A stretch of 64,000 nucleotides of DNA from Carallia brachiata (taxonomy: Eukaryota; Streptophyta; Magnoliopsida; Malpighiales; Rhizophoraceae), in assembly GCA_021464245.1 (NCBI GenBank), contig JADCRB010000024.1:1056181-1120180 (forward strand), read 5' to 3'. The translations under genes and the position numbers were made by a program. Below are positions 22,941-36,810 of the stretch, piece after piece; the stretch's first letter is position 1, and each line of letters opens with the position of its first letter. The notes beneath the pieces are model-generated. The model ran no database searches. It was not told where the DNA came from and saw only the letters and a list, made by a program, of their open reading frames with translations.

Positions 22941-23293
22941 AAAGTGCTTGAATGCAAAAGCAAATAGCAGCATAGACTAAAGCAAATAATCAAATTTGAA
23001 ACCAAAAGATAAAATTTCTAATATTTATATTGATCATGCATATGGAGATAAAGAGAGGCAGCGTTGAGGTAATGCTTCACCATTCTCCTCTCATAGAATC
23101 TACATGTTCTTGCTTCCCTTCAAATAATACACCTGACTTGTTGCATATTGCTGTTTTTCCAGGTATGTTTAACAAGTTGTTTAGATTCTCATAATTTTTG
23201 CAAGTTTGCAAAAGATCAGTGAATGTGACCTGTTAGAGGAATTTATTCATATCTAAGTCACTTTTTATCCTGCGATATATTCCTTATCCTCAG

Positions 23294-23461
23294 GTTTCAA
23301 GGGAAGAATGTAAATATGTGCCACAGTCGCAGTCCTGGAAAAAGGAAGGAATCACTGTCCCACCAGATCAAGCATATGGTATAACCAAAATTGAAAAGTA
23401 TGTAGCTAGTCTGAAGGAGACATTAGCTTCCAATTTGAAGCATCCTCTTTTACTTGGCTAG
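23294..23461 (+). other. Orphan exon-like open frame of unknown origin
   Basis: After an acceptor-like TTATCCTCAG the plus strand is open for about 56 codons to a TAG, with balanced composition (for example WKKEGITVPPDQAYGITK, then EKYVASLKETLASNLKHP). The composition is more protein-like than the surrounding spacer. I do not recognise the family and see no clear partner exons, so it may be a gene fragment. Confidence 0.3.
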
Positions 23462-24092
23462 AATTATTTGTATATATTGGCTACATTTTGGTTTGTGTAG
23501 CTATTGCAAACATAAATACTCTCTAAATTAACTATAAGCAGAGGCAGCAGTTGAAGCCTACTGTACTGTCCACTCTACATATACTCCTCAAAATTTATAA
23601 TTGCATAGCTCTGTCCTTCAATGTTGTAAACAAGTTAGCAAAAATGTTTTCTACTTTCCCTGAGCTTCTAAGCACTCTTTCTTTATCAAAATATAAACAA
23701 ATCTTAGAGGTGGGAAAATTTGTTTCTCTGCATGACTTGCACTTTGAGTAGCCTGTGATAGAAGTCATTGCTCCTTATAAATGTAAATTGCACCCAATTC
23801 ACTGTGTAATTTTAAGATGCGTAGGAAATTAAGTGCCGACAGGAAGACGCCAATGGTGGGGAATGTATTTTTCCACACCAGTTAATGGAAAAATCATTTA
23901 TATCACAAAGCAAGGCCTTATGCAATGTATGGCATACATATGTAACTGTGGTTTGTTTCTTGCAGTTTGTCAACCTTAAAATCAATCAGTTAATATGCTT
24001 ACAACAACCAGCTATTTGAGTTGAGGATGACCTCTATAACATTATACAGTTCACACGACTATTAGTATAGTTAGTTATCTGTCTGTTAACAT

Positions 24093-25862
24093 TCAGCAGC
24101 AGAAACAGTTGATAGGGTTCCTGCCTTTTGATCGCATGTATTTTGCCTTCTCCTTCAACTCAGATTCTTCATTTCTTCTTTTCTCCTCTAACTGTCTTCT
24201 TGCTCCTTCCGCAATCATATCAATTCTTGTCAACTTGTTTTGGTAATGTTGTAAGTTTGCTGCCCTCCTCATCTCCAATTCATTCTGCAGGGCCACCAAG
24301 GACTACAGAGAATTATTTATCACCATTTGCGAAGTAAACCGAATATGAAATCGAAACAAAACTAAAACCAAAACCTTTTTCCGTTCCAAATGGAGCTTGG
24401 CTTGCATCTTCTTAGCATTTTCCCAAGCAAGAATGTCAGACTTCAACTTGTCATACCTGCAACTTGATCTTGTGATAATTTGAGGGCATGCATAGGAAGG
24501 TGAAAATAAACCATTTCCAGCTATTATCGAAAAGGCACGTGTTACTGAACTTACCGTTTATTAAGCTTTTGCAGCTGAGTCTTCTCCCAAGATTCTGCTT
24601 TCGTTTCAACAAGATTTATTCTTGTCGAATTTCCTTTCTGCCTTTGATCTGCAGAGTTTCCATAGACGATGAACGACTGAGATTTCTGCTAGGCAAAGCA
24701 CTCCCTTTCATCCATTGATCCTGCTCCATTTGTCGCCTACTTGAAGCTTCGTCTGGTAAATAGTACTTCATTACCTCTTGAAGATAAATTTTTTTCTATA
24801 AACCTAGGTTTGGTCTGTAGCAATTACCTGCATCTTTTATCTCCTTGCCAGACATGCGCCTGGTTACTTTACCAGAACGAGTTGTGGTGTCTACTTTTCT
24901 CGCTCCAGTTCTTGTTTTTGACATTTCAAAGTCCTCTTTCATCCTTCTCTGATTGTCCGCCTCCTGTTCTTCGAGTAAGTTAATGGCAAATGCAGTAGCA
25001 GCAACAGCAGCTGCAAACCCACTGTCCTGGGAATCATAATCATGGCTCATCTGCCAATGAACTTGTCTCTGGAACCAGTTCTGCAGCTTGTTATCTACAA
25101 AATTCTATCAGTTACTGAAAAAAAAACTAAAAGCCGAAAGATACCAGCAAAGGAATCATTAGCTACATGATTTTTTTCTGTTCAGCACTGTTCTCAATAA
25201 AAGAAAAGGCGAGCCTTCATGTAATGTTAAAGGTTACTCTATTGTGACCCGGAAGTCATAAAGTGGAAAACTATTGTAAGTCTTGCGTACATTATGTACC
25301 TCTTTCGAAGGATTCTAATTCCTGAGTGGGTATTTTTCTTCCTTAACCACTGCTAGATTCCTCTTGTCCTGGAACAGTTCACTCCAGCAAGATGTCAATA
25401 ACATTTCGAACAATAGGAATAGTATGGGGGATAAACACAAGAAACATGCTGGAAAATAGCTACTTTAGTGCATTCAATTCACATTTCCACAGTCAAATAT
25501 GACTTTCTGTGACCCTTGGCTTCAAATGACAGTGTTATGGAAACCATGTATATAGAATTTGCGTGTCAATATTCAATATTGCAAATTCCTGCTAACAAAA
25601 TTTTTTGGACTAATGAGGAAGGTTTGGACAATATAAAATGATCAGAGATTAGGGCTACCTCCTTTGCTTTGTTGAACTCTCCATCCACCAAAATCTTTCT
25701 CGGCTGATCTGACCTTGCCAGGAAACTCCTGTTGTTCCTGTGATTTTGGTATCGACAATAAAATAAGAAGCCTGGTAGGAAGACTTGCAGTGGGTTCGTC
25801 AACTTTACCTCATCAACAGGAGACTGGTGCAAGCAAGACCAGATATTCTTTGCATATGTCAT
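24093..25862 (-). CDS. Remorin family protein, frameshifted in this sequence
   Basis: Six minus-strand exons in consistent phase: 25862-25809, 25737-25659, 25094-24828, 24752-24555, 24456-24375, 24302-24093; 296 aa after one correction. The N-terminal half is variable (MTYAKNIWSCLHQSPVDE, then an Ala-rich AAAVAATAFAINLLEEQE helix). The C-terminal half is the remorin coiled-coil domain, from about ETKAESWEKTQLQKLNKRYD through YQNKLTRIDMIAEGARRQLE to a Cys-rich end, CFCC, the usual lipid-anchoring tail. Remorins are plant-specific plasma-membrane nanodomain proteins. Exon 4 has a one-base deletion near the AAA at 24683-24685; without it a stop follows RKEIRQE. A related fragment lies just downstream on the same strand. 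Confidence 0.88.
25206..25330 (+). repeat. Au-SINE-like copy in remorin intron 2
   Basis: Begins GGCGAGCCTTCATGTAATG and continues with TAAAGGTTACTCTATTGTGA, matching the remembered 5' head of the Au SINE (GGCGAGCCTTGGCGCAACGG...TGTGACC). It degenerates after CCCGGAAGTCA. Its strand is opposite to the host gene. Confidence 0.55.
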
Positions 25863-26831
25863 GCTTTATCTTTTGAGGGAAGCAAAGGATCTATTTATCT
25901 GTCTCTATTTTGGTTGTTTCCCGCGGTTAAACTCCCACTTCATCTCTACTAAACACCAGTCCGGTAACAAAGACATTAACAATGTAAGCTAGTATATAAT
26001 GATGTTATGGGCGGGAATGCTTGAAGGCTGCAGCAACAGTGGCAGGATCCTATAAAAAAAATTTTCAAATTATTCTGCAGTTTCCTCATTCCTATTGATT
26101 AGGTATCTGCAAAAGAATGATTTTGTTAGCCTTGTGAAGTAAACAGAACATGTGGTCCACTAAAATTTTTGCTTTTTGCACAGAATGGAACAACTTGTGT
26201 AGCAAGCAGTGCTTGATACTAATTAAATGCCCATTTTGTTAATGTCATTGAACTCATGATCTTTGATTCCTTGTCCATCCTTGGTTACTTCTTGTTTGGG
26301 TTTCTACACCTTGTTTGATTTTCAAACCTGCACATGTCTATTCAGTGACAGAACCAAGATTCTGCAATTCCCGCCGCGCCCTTCCCTTTCGGGAAAGTTT
26401 TGACAACTTGTGCATTAAAGGAAATCAATGGACTGATATGACAAGATTATACTATTTATTACCCAGAAACAGATTACAACTTGGAGTTCTCGGGGTTTAT
26501 GAAGTAAAAATTGTGATAAATACTAAATATATCTCGTCTCGATATTGCATCCCATTGCTGCCAAAATTATTATTTCTGCAACAAAACCATTTGCCGCGTC
26601 TGATGGCAGATTGATAACTTAGCCACTTCATAGCAGTCTCTGCTGCACCTTCTATGTCTAGTCTTTACTTAGCCATGGCTCCATACTGCTCTTTTTGTAC
26701 TATTGATAGAAAACGTCCTTTCCGCGCAAAAAAGGCCTTCAGAAAAGCAGCACGGGCAGCAAGGCAAACGTTGTGCCCGGCCGAAAAAGTCCAGGCATGG
26801 TTGACTCAGAATTAATCACCCACATTGGCGA
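25863..26831. other. Spacer between SCAPER 3' end and remorin start
   Basis: Should contain the remorin promoter and 5' UTR on its left and the SCAPER 3' UTR on its right, both for minus-strand genes. The open frame on the plus strand near 26315-26614 has no recognisable domain. Confidence 0.5.
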
Positions 26832-29800
26832 TCATGCTGAAAAGAATTGCTCTGCTTTATCAATGAAGCTGCTGGGGAATATAGAATGCAACGTCAAAGA
26901 TGTTTCGGGAGCCAAAGGGCTGTACTTTGAGGCCATTTCTTCACCAGTTTTTGCCGCTTTGCAATCTCTTTGGCTTCTCACCTTACCAGCTTTGCCGCTT
27001 TTCCCCAAAGAAAGCCGGTTAGTTTTGCAATTATTACGACTAGGTTTCAAGGGAATATCTCCTTGAGATCTCTTCAGTTCAGAACTCTGCTGATTACTTT
27101 CGCTAGGATCTTCACTTTGCAAAGTTTCCACTGCTGCACTGGATTGACCTGATGGCAGAGAATTTCTGCAAGAGCTTAACAGGGAAAGCAGCATGTCCAT
27201 ACTTAATTCTTGCAGGACGACACCTTTATTCTGCTCAGAGCCATAGCAAGCAGCAACAAGAGTGCCAGCCAATATAGGCATCAACTCTGGGTCGCTGAAG
27301 AACACAAATGGCAGATCGCACACCTGTCCTTTTCCAAACACACAATCAGATTCCACCAATACCAAAGTTAATACCTACAAAAGGGATTCCTATTGTCACA
27401 GACCTTGTGAAGTATGGTAGGACTTTTTCCCCATCGAAGGACAGCTTGATTTTCGGAGTGGAACAAAGCAAAATAACTAAGAAGCAAAAGAGATTCAAGC
27501 AGCAGCACCCCAATCTGAATCAAAATTGCAAAAGATGAAGAAGCAATTCAGTCTAAATTCTACATCCACATTTACTTTCTAATGCCATATAATAATGCGG
27601 GTAAAGCTCAAGATTATTTGGCCAAAGAGATCCAAGTCACATTCTTTCTTCGCAATATACTTGTTTCCCTTTCACACATGCTACAACCGTGTCCCATCAC
27701 TAATTAGATCCTGTTCTAAATATGATAGTCCCTTTGACATCCTCAGACCTCTTCCCTTTTATTAAATCAGTATTTCGTCAAAATCATATTTTCTACATCA
27801 GACAGCTTTCTTTTTTCCAGTCTAGTTGGAGTGGGGAAGGGGATTTAATTATCCATCAGATCCATTTTCTTTCCAATTAAATCACATTTCCTTACATTCA
27901 TATTTGCATTATGTTAATATGTTTTAGGAAAAAGTTGCTCATATGTCATTTATCAGATTATTTATTCTTCATGTACTTGAGATAAATGCAGGGCAAATAT
28001 CTTAATTACCTGGTCGCTAGCTGCCTTCCATTTGCCCGTGCAATGTGACAGGAGAAAACTCAACAGATGAAAAAATTCCATTTTCAGGTCTGGCCAAGAC
28101 TGTAATATTTGGAAATTGAAAAGAGGTCAAATGAATCAAACTATCAGTCTAAATATATGTTGGGCCACTATGAAAAGAACTTAGACGACACCATCACTCA
28201 GCCTAATCCAGTTTTTACACAAAATTAACAGCTTACCAGCATTTTCTGCACAAAAGTGATATCAAGGAGAGCCAAATTGTTCAAAACCTTCAGCACCCCA
28301 GTAGCCACCTCATCAAAGTTAGATGGAAGGATGTATGACCCCTAAAAAAAGGGAAAGGACATTAAAACAAAAAGATTATTTAGTAATTCCTAATAAAAAT
28401 TAGAAAGAGAACCTATTCAAAACTTGGCATAAATAAAAGGGCAACCTAGTGCATGAGGACCCTGGCTTGATAAAATTTCTCATATTGGACACAATACTAA
28501 GTTGTAATTCTCAAAGAAAACTCAAAGAAACAGAAGATTACATTACAAAAGAGAATTAGAAAAAACAAATAAAAAAACAACCGGCCAAGAAGAATGGGAA
28601 AGAACGAACAGCACTCTTTGTAGTGGCAACAAATAAAACAGACTAATGACAAGCAAATGTGTGAAGTCCTCCAATGGTCAAATTATCACTGCAAATATAA
28701 ACCGATAAAGCCATGCACATTGTTTGGCCACCAGTATGAAATTACCTGTTCAGAGGACAATCTATTGTTTGCCTGCAATAGCACAGATGTCAAAAGGGAA
28801 GGAAGACTGACTAATCCAGTTTCCCCTAAAGCAGAAAGAAGATAAGCTATTGGTTGCTTCACACTCGGTCTATTATGGTTCTGTCCCTCCATCACAATAC
28901 CATGCAAAGGCTTCTCATCCTTCTCAATTGAAATTTTCCGAGATTCTAGAGGAACATCTATCGTGCTGGCATTATTCAAGTTACCTGCAGCGGTTGGCTC
29001 TTTTTCACCATTTTTCTTGCCAGATACTAGCTCAGCACCTTTTGTATTACCTGAGACATCTGAAGGTCTATCTTCTGATATGTCTGGGAAAGAAAAAAAT
29101 GTGCTGCTATTCGGTAAAGACAATGGAGGCCTACAATCTTCAGAGGTCACATTTATAGATGAATGACCAAAATCGGAGATCTGGGGTTGTTTGGCCTCGT
29201 CACTTTCATATCCTAGCATTTTCTTGATCGGAGAAGAGATCCAGTTAATTGAAACATTGGATCTGGGTCTGTATGTTAAAACCACCAACAGATATATGCT
29301 TAGGAGAATGGAAGAAGGAAACGGTGATCCTTCCACCTGAGGTCTGTCATAGAGTGCAAAAAGATCGCGCAACCGGTGAACAACTTGGTAAGCAATTACT
29401 AGCTCCAGCAAGCCATTTTGCATTTGCAGTTCTCGTTCATCAGAACTTGAATGACCAATAACTATAGTGACAATCCATAAGAAATTGTCCAATACTTCAG
29501 AAATTTTTTCAAAATTCTCAGCTGATGCTTTGCTTGATGGCAAGTTGTTGATCCCAGGGACATTCAGAGATGCAGCAATCTTTATATAGTTCTCAATAGC
29601 AGCAGACAGCATGGGAATGATAGGAGGTAAAAGATTCTGTGATAGGAAGTAGCTCCTGTTCGCATGTGCAGACAGTACCACCTTCAAAAGTTTCAGAAGG
29701 TGTATTGTCACCTGACATGCTTCAGGCTTTGAAGTGTGAGAAGCAGGCAGTGCAGAAGCAATAAAATCAAGGAGACCAGCTTGTCGAGAAGCCTGCAGCT

Positions 29801-32800
29801 CAGGGTCCTTTCCCTCCAAAAACTGATTAAAAGTTTTTCAAAACAGTAAGTTCAAGATTGAAAGGAAAAGGAGATAAAAGATTAAGAGATAGCAACAATT
29901 AACTTCGATGCCATTTCCAAACATTAACGCCATGAAATATTAACCTATTGAAAAAAAAAAAAAACAAAACAAAACAAAAAAGATGCTGCAAATATAAATG
30001 GATGACTTATTCTGCAAATACTAATGGAGGGTTCACTGCAAAGTAGCTTGTGCAACCATTATTGAGCTATTACTCAACAAAATTTCCACATGAAAACAAG
30101 GACAGCCGCACAAATCATAACAGCCAAATGAAATGCTAAGCTCTAAAATGTGAAATCTATTATCCTCATTATCAGGCTGTACCATAGAAACTGGTGGTTG
30201 TAGAATGTGAGGATTTAAAACAACTACCTTTATTATTTCAGCAGTTATTAGGCCTATACTTGCAGCTCCTTCTTTTCTTGCCTGCCGAAGTCTTTTAAGT
30301 TCTTGAAGCCACCTCCCAATTTTTACCCTTGCAGTTCCCACTGCTGTTTTGTATCCTATGCCAGCATTTTCAGAGCCAACTGGAGGCTCAAAAAATTCAT
30401 ACTTCAGAGACATAAGTCTCTGCCGAATCCTTTTGATCCGTCGCTTCTGTGAATGCTGCAAGGTTATGGTTCCTGTAGCAAGAGCACAACCTCCCGCCAT
30501 TGAAACACTGTTTTCTTGATAATCTTCTCCATTGCTGCTTGGCGTAGACCGTCCTTGACCCTCCTTATTTGAAGATCGGCGAAGGAAAGTAGAAGATTGA
30601 TCCCTCAAATCCATAGACGCTCTCTCCCGTATTTGCTCCAGAAAAAACTTGCGACGTTGTTCACTCTCACTAAGTTTCTCAGCTAATTTCTGTGCCAACA
30701 TTTCAGCTTCCTCTTGTTGAGCTTTGGCTCTTTCCTCCCTCTTTCGAAGCTGTTCAAAAGCTCTTGCCTCACGTGCTGCACTAGATGCTTTACGTTCTTC
30801 TTCCCTTCTAACCTGAGCCTCTTCCTTCTTCCGCTGAGTCTCAGCAAGACGCTGTAATTTTTCAGCTTCAATAAGCTTTCTACGTTCTAAGACAGCTTCC
30901 TCTCTAGCCAAATCCTCTTTTTGTTTGGTTTTTATCACCTGAAGCTTTTCCGCTCTCCTCAACTCCCATCCTTGTTGCTTCTGTCTCAGCATATGCTTTT
31001 TATTTTCTTCATTCAAGGAAGTAATGAAACGGACCTCATTAACTTTGCTGCTTTCATCACCAGCTCTCCTCACAACTTGAGCTAGAAAAGCTTCATGCCG
31101 AGATTCACTACGCTGCTGGCGAGCATACATTCCTTCCCGTAACTTCATAGTACGGACAGCCTGCCATTCATTTACACGGTTTAACTTTTCTGAGGTACGC
31201 TGAAGCTTTTGAGCTCTCTCATTCTCCAACTCATTTCTGATCCTCATAGCCCGTGCATGCTTCTCTTCTGCTTCCCTTTTCAAATCCATGGCATTTTTCT
31301 TCTTCTTCTCAGGAGACATCAGTTTATCATGCAAAATGCGTGAACGCTCTGCACTTTTCCTGCTCATGCCAGGTGAATGCGATACACGGGAAGAGACACG
31401 AAAAGGAGATGAAAGTATGTCCTCCCAATTTCTCTTCTCCTTCCATGCATCCAGGGATTTCCATGAAGTGGAATTTCTCCTTTCCTTATCTTTTTCAAAA
31501 ACAGGAATTTGCTTCTTAAGGTGGTCTGTGGATTTGCATTTTTCATTGATATTTTCTGTCAATGTTTTACCTTTCTTATGAAGCAACTTCTCTGTCTCAG
31601 GTTCCCTTTTGCTCTTTGCAGTGCCAAAGGAAGTAGAATTTTCCCTGGAAGGTATCCTAGATAAACTGACACTGGATGAAGGCAAGTGGTGTGGTGGGTC
31701 AAGACCATATTTTACAGAGTTTACCTTGTGGGATCTGCCAAATTCAACATTTCCCCTTTCACCATTCAGGTTTCCTAGAGTATGGTCTGAAGCTCCGCTT
31801 TGTCTCCTAGACTTCATCTCCAACTCTCTAATATTGGAATTTGGATCGCTTCTCCTAGTTGATTTCTTAGGATTATTGCTAGATACATTACATCTGTTAG
31901 AGGACGCAAGCCCCTGAGTACTCCCGCTATTACCTAAAACCTTGTTAGCTCTTTCTCGTTGAATTTTCTTAAAAGCATCCAGAGATGAGGAGAGTATCTC
32001 GGCTCTGTGAGGTGAAGTCGTCATGCGCCGAACCTGCACTGAACATGAAATCACTGACCATTTTTGAACAAGCGACCTAGATATAAACAAGAAAGAGTAG
32101 CCGGCAGAAGTAGATATTGAAATCAACTTGGTGCTGCTACATATGAAAATATCAATAAAAGTTATTAGTCAGACAATAAGAGAACAAATAATAATAAGAG
32201 CCATGAAATGTGTTGCCTAATAATTCATATACAAAGCTTCCTGAGTCTGAATATAAAACAGATTTGCAGTAGAAAAACAGTTTCCATTTTGACTACTCCC
32301 AAATATTTTATCAATATGGATAAATTACTCAATCCAAATTTCAGTTAATATTCTATACTAATTACAAATTCTGGAAGGCATTACCTCCCATGAGAGAGCA
32401 TGCGGCCTGCAATGATCCAACTTCAAAGTAACTGGTGCCCCATCAACTGAGTGAGACCTTTTAACACTATCAAACTCCTGCACCCGAGCGGTTAGTTCTC
32501 TAAAATCAGACGCAGCTTCTTCAAGAACAAGAATGGCTTCTTTCATTTGTTCTACATCACATTCTAGCTCGCAAAGAAGATAAAGCTCATCAACAGCCCT
32601 GTTGAGATTCTCAAATAGAAAGCACCAAAGCCGTTCCCTGAACCTTTCCTTGCTTTCACTTGCATCACCTTCTTCCAGATTGCCCATGCTCTGGACCTCC
32701 AACAGTTCGTCATGTATTCCTGCATCAAGTAGAGCCCCATTGTCTTTAACTGAGGCTGTCGTTGTAGACTCTCCAGAAATTTCAAACTCCCCTTTCTTAA

Positions 32801-34900
32801 GTGCAGGTGATTGACAATCTTGGGTAATCAACACTGCACTTGGGGTCCCACTTATAGTTGCCACTTCAAAATTGGGCGACTTGTTTTTTCCGGAAATGAC
32901 AGGAGTTGCCACTTCAAAATTTGGTGACTTGTTTTCGCCGGAAATGACAGGCAACTGACGCTCCACCACCATTCCAGACTCTCTGGAATCTTTTGAATCA
33001 CCCTTTTCAGGTTGAAGCAATTCATTCTCAAGGGGGATAAGGGCTAAATCTGAATTCTCATTTCTAACTGATTGTTCACAAATTTTTAATTCATTTACGG
33101 CAGGCAACTGAGGTTTTGAGAACGTTTTCATCTCTCCAGAAACTTCAATTCCACTTTTTCTGGCAGGCTCTGACTTGCTATCCTGCAGAATGCCCACAAG
33201 GTCGCTATTTGTAACTGATACTTTAGAGACTTCCATCTCATTTATGTCGGCTGAAACAGCAGACAACTGAAGTTCCACCACTCCAGCAGCATCTTCACCA
33301 GATGAATATGTAGAACTTAACCAATCATCAGATACTGCTTTAACATGTGCACCACCCATTTCCTCGCAAACTGAAGCATCATCTGGGGCAACGGTTTTGC
33401 GGCTCATAACTGGTCCTTCCATATCCACTGCAGAGATTTCACACAGACCTTCGCCATTTTTGTAAATCTGGCCTTCTTTACTAGTCAATGACACAGTCTG
33501 ATCAGGAGAGACACCTGCATCTGCCACTGATTTGTTCTCCTGGATGTTAGTAGGGGAAACATGTGAAACCAATTGGCTCTTCTGCCCAGGCTTCCTAAAA
33601 ACCAACTTATTATCTTTGATATTACTACACTTGATATCAACTTGAGAATGTCTTTCATGATGTAATACCAAAACATCATCCTCTAGATCACCCCACTTAA
33701 TTTTGGGGACCATGAGGGGCTTATCATTCTGCAAACTTTCTGAGTACCATTGACTCGGAAATTAGAATCATTGACAGAAGATTGCAGGTTGTGGCGCCCA
33801 CAATCTTTGATATCTTCTCTAATGACTGCATTATTAGGGGAGCAAAGATTATCTTCATATTTAACTGACACAAGAGAAGAATTAGCAGCATGACCATGGT
33901 CAGCTGGTGGGAATTCTGCCTCTTTCTTTGGAAGCTGGGACCTCTGCTTTCTGCTCAAATTTGCAGTTTTCTCTGTCAGTGAAGGCTGGGTAGCCTGATA
34001 ACTAGAATAGTTATTTCCAGAAAATCCACTATCCCAATTCCGCACAGAAAATTTTGCACTGCTTCTATGCTTCTGGAGTATTAAGTAAACAAAATTAAAA
34101 TTTCGGGCATGCCATGGAAGATGAAAGAAACTACCAACCTATTTGTCAAAGAAGCATTGAGCCAGAACTTTTCAATAACCAGTAATTATGCCTCAATACA
34201 AGCATATTTTCAAGGGTACAGAGATTCAATTGAACACTTGGGATATGTTTTGCAGAATGTGATAGAGCCTAATGGAATATAGAAAGTTGAAGCATAAAGA
34301 ATGTAGTCTGCTCAATTATCTCAGGATAGTTTTCTACTCTATCATGCTTCATTACATTCTGCCAAATTTTTCTTTAGTAGTCAGAGACCAATTTGCCACT
34401 TACCTTATGTATTAAGTGATCCCCAACCATTAATACATGGTCTAGAACTCTTTGAAAAAAAGTTAGCGCAAGCAACTCTCACTAAAAAGGTAATAAGTTA
34501 AGAACCAAAAAAAAAAAAAAAAAAAAAAAACCACGCATTTTATCTTCCTTACCCAGCTTCAAGTTTTCAGTATTTTCCAAGAAAATGACATATAGGAACC
34601 TCAATTGACTCAGCTAATCGCATTTGTGGGTAAATTGGATATCGAGAATCCAATCAAGTGAAAATTTTCACTTAACTCAGCTTTGATGGATTGCCATTTT
34701 CCACTTTTAAGATCCCTAATTGGGGGGAAGAAAAAGGAATCCAATTTTCTTCACTTATGTATCTTTCAAGCAATTCAAAAAGGTAGGTGTAAGGCGTAAA
34801 CCAGAACAGGAACAATAGAGATTGATCACAAAGATTACACCTTTTTCACTTCAAGCCATCCCGAGCCCTGATCATCCGCCTCCTCTCCACTATTCTCCAT
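26832..34900 (-). CDS. SCAPER: SCAPER homolog (S-phase cyclin A-associated protein in the ER), one frameshift
   Basis: Eight minus-strand exons, all phase 0: 34900-34841, 34072-32385, 32033-30228, 29822-28746, 28341-28237, 28099-28010, 27514-27404, 27323-26832; about 1809 aa. Order of parts: an N-terminus with GWLEVKK and IKWGDLEDDVL; a long low-complexity region; the SCAPER N-terminal helical domain at the end of exon 2 (NRAVDELYLLCELECDVEQM); a very long charged coiled coil in the 1806-bp exon 3; and a helical-repeat C-terminus (FLEGKDPELQASRQAGLLDF ... VCDLPFVFFSDPELMPILAG). In mammals SCAPER is ER-linked and binds cyclin A; the plant role is not established. Exon 2 lacks one base near the CC at 33747-33748. 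Exon 2 also holds a 48-bp tandem duplication. Confidence 0.93.
28440..28482. repeat. Au-SINE-like end fragment in a SCAPER intron
   Basis: GGGCAACCTAGTGCATGAGG followed by ACCCTGG resembles the CTTAGTGCACCGGGCTGCCC end region of Au-type SINEs. Very short, so weak. Confidence 0.3.
32857..32952 (-). repeat. 48-bp in-frame tandem duplication in SCAPER exon 2
   Basis: Units 32857-32904 and 32905-32952 differ at only a few positions. Each encodes the 16-residue unit PVISGxNKSPNFEVAT. The unit length is a multiple of three, so the frame is kept. It lies in the low-complexity region before the conserved domain. Confidence 0.85.
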
Positions 34901-36810
34901 CACCAACTAACCAAATTTCCTCTCATAAACAGCAAAGGAGCAAATATCCAAGAGAGAAAAACAACTGAATTTGTCATCAAAACCCTAAACTTTGAAAAGG
35001 GTGAAGTGCTGCAGTTCTCCCAATTTGGAACCAAGATTCAGAATTGATCAATCATACGCAATCACGGGCATCAAAATCGAAATGGGTATCCGACAAAAAT
35101 CAAAATCATCAAGAAAGTTGAAGAGAAAGGGAACAAAGATTGGAGTTTGACACATATAATGAACTGGCAACAGTGGCAAGTTTAGGTTTTTTCCCACAAA
35201 TTTAGGGCAATGACTGACAGCTCATAAGTTGAAAGTGATTAATGGGTATTGAAAGTTATGGGGAAATAAAACATGTATTTTGAGAAATTGATCCTTGTAC
35301 TTTTGTAGTAGAATGTGGAAATTTGGCTTAAAGAACCATAGAAAATAAGATTTGTCCTTTGGTTTTGAGGAGAAATTAAAAAAAAAATGAAAAGAGAGAG
35401 AGAGAGAGAGAACTTTAGGGCTCCTATTATTTTTGTAAACAATGCATGGAGAGGGAAGGAGGGAACCAGGAATCGACTGGTGGCCAAACAAAACAAAGAA
35501 TTAGAATTTTTAAAAAAAAAAAAAACTCAACGTAAGGCAAAACTCCAATTTTACCAAGTTGTCCTTCATTTTAAAACCATATTTTTAGCATGGAGGACAG
35601 CAAGAGGAGGGGAGGAGGCAAAAAGGTTGGACGGAGAAAAAAGTTATTTTTTAATTTTTATATAACGTTTAAATGTAGTTAAATTTTCTTTTAAGTAAAG
35701 TTAAATTTCAAAATATCATGTAATTGTCATTTCTTACGTGGTATGCTGTTCTGACAAGTTTTATATGAGTGAGGTCGCACCACATTAGCCAACTTAATGA
35801 AAAAAAAAGTGAATTGGATCGATTTAAACTGATAAACGTAACGTGATAGATATATTTAAAAAAAATAAGATGAAAATTAAAAAGATTTAAAATTTTTTTG
35901 AGTGAAATTAATTGTTAAGCCTTTTTATATTTTCAGAACGTTTTGTTCTCTCATTATACCGATATATAATAATTAGTCTATAGTTACCTATACTAACCAT
36001 AATAGACGGAAATACCACTTTTTATTATTCTAATAATTAGTTAGTTATAAGTAAAAAAATATAAATAAATATGTAATTTATATAATAATATTTAATAATT
36101 TATTTATATTTATATTTATTCAACAATTTATATTACTTTAATTCTACTTATCCTACGCTTTAAAAAAATTTTATGTTTTTTTAGTAACGCATTAAAGATT
36201 TACAGAACTCCTTCCAACTACCTTCACCGGGTCAAGTAGACCCGCAGAAGACGATCAGCAACCATTACTCGTAGCTTTTTTATTTGGATATTATAACCCA
36301 AGAACCTATTTAAGAATTCTGTCCATCTGGATCAATCATTTATAATCAAGGCGTCAAATAATTTACTTGTATTTCATTATTTAAATGTCAAATTTTAGTA
36401 TGATCCATCACCGTCTTAATAAAATATGAACTAAACTAATCTTATTCCGTGTCATTGCTAGTTACCAAAAAGAACACCATTACACTCCAAACAAAAGTTT
36501 ATTTATATATATATATGTTTTTTTGTTCCATAAACAAAAGTTTATTATAAGAGTTAAAGTTGACTTCCACTAGATTGACATCAAATTAAAGAATAATGTT
36601 CAAACCCAAAAAAAAATAATAATAAAAAGAAATAATGTTGAAGGTTTTGAAAAATGAGTCTCAATTTTGTCCTGACTGCTAGCATTGTTAAAAGAGTAAA
36701 TTCACTTGGTAGTGCCCTTAGATGAAAAATTGTCTAAGTCAATAATATACACAATATACACGCGAGTCGGGACCAATCAGGATTCATTTTTCGCCACCTT
36801 TAGTATCGTT

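Noticed and set aside
28850..29461. Plus-strand frames of 60-100 codons
   Set aside because: Antisense to SCAPER exon 4, which is well supported by conserved protein.
31253..31917. Plus-strand frames rich in Phe/Ser/Leu
   Set aside because: Antisense to the charged coiled-coil exon 3 of SCAPER; Lys/Glu codons read backwards give Phe/Leu/Ser.
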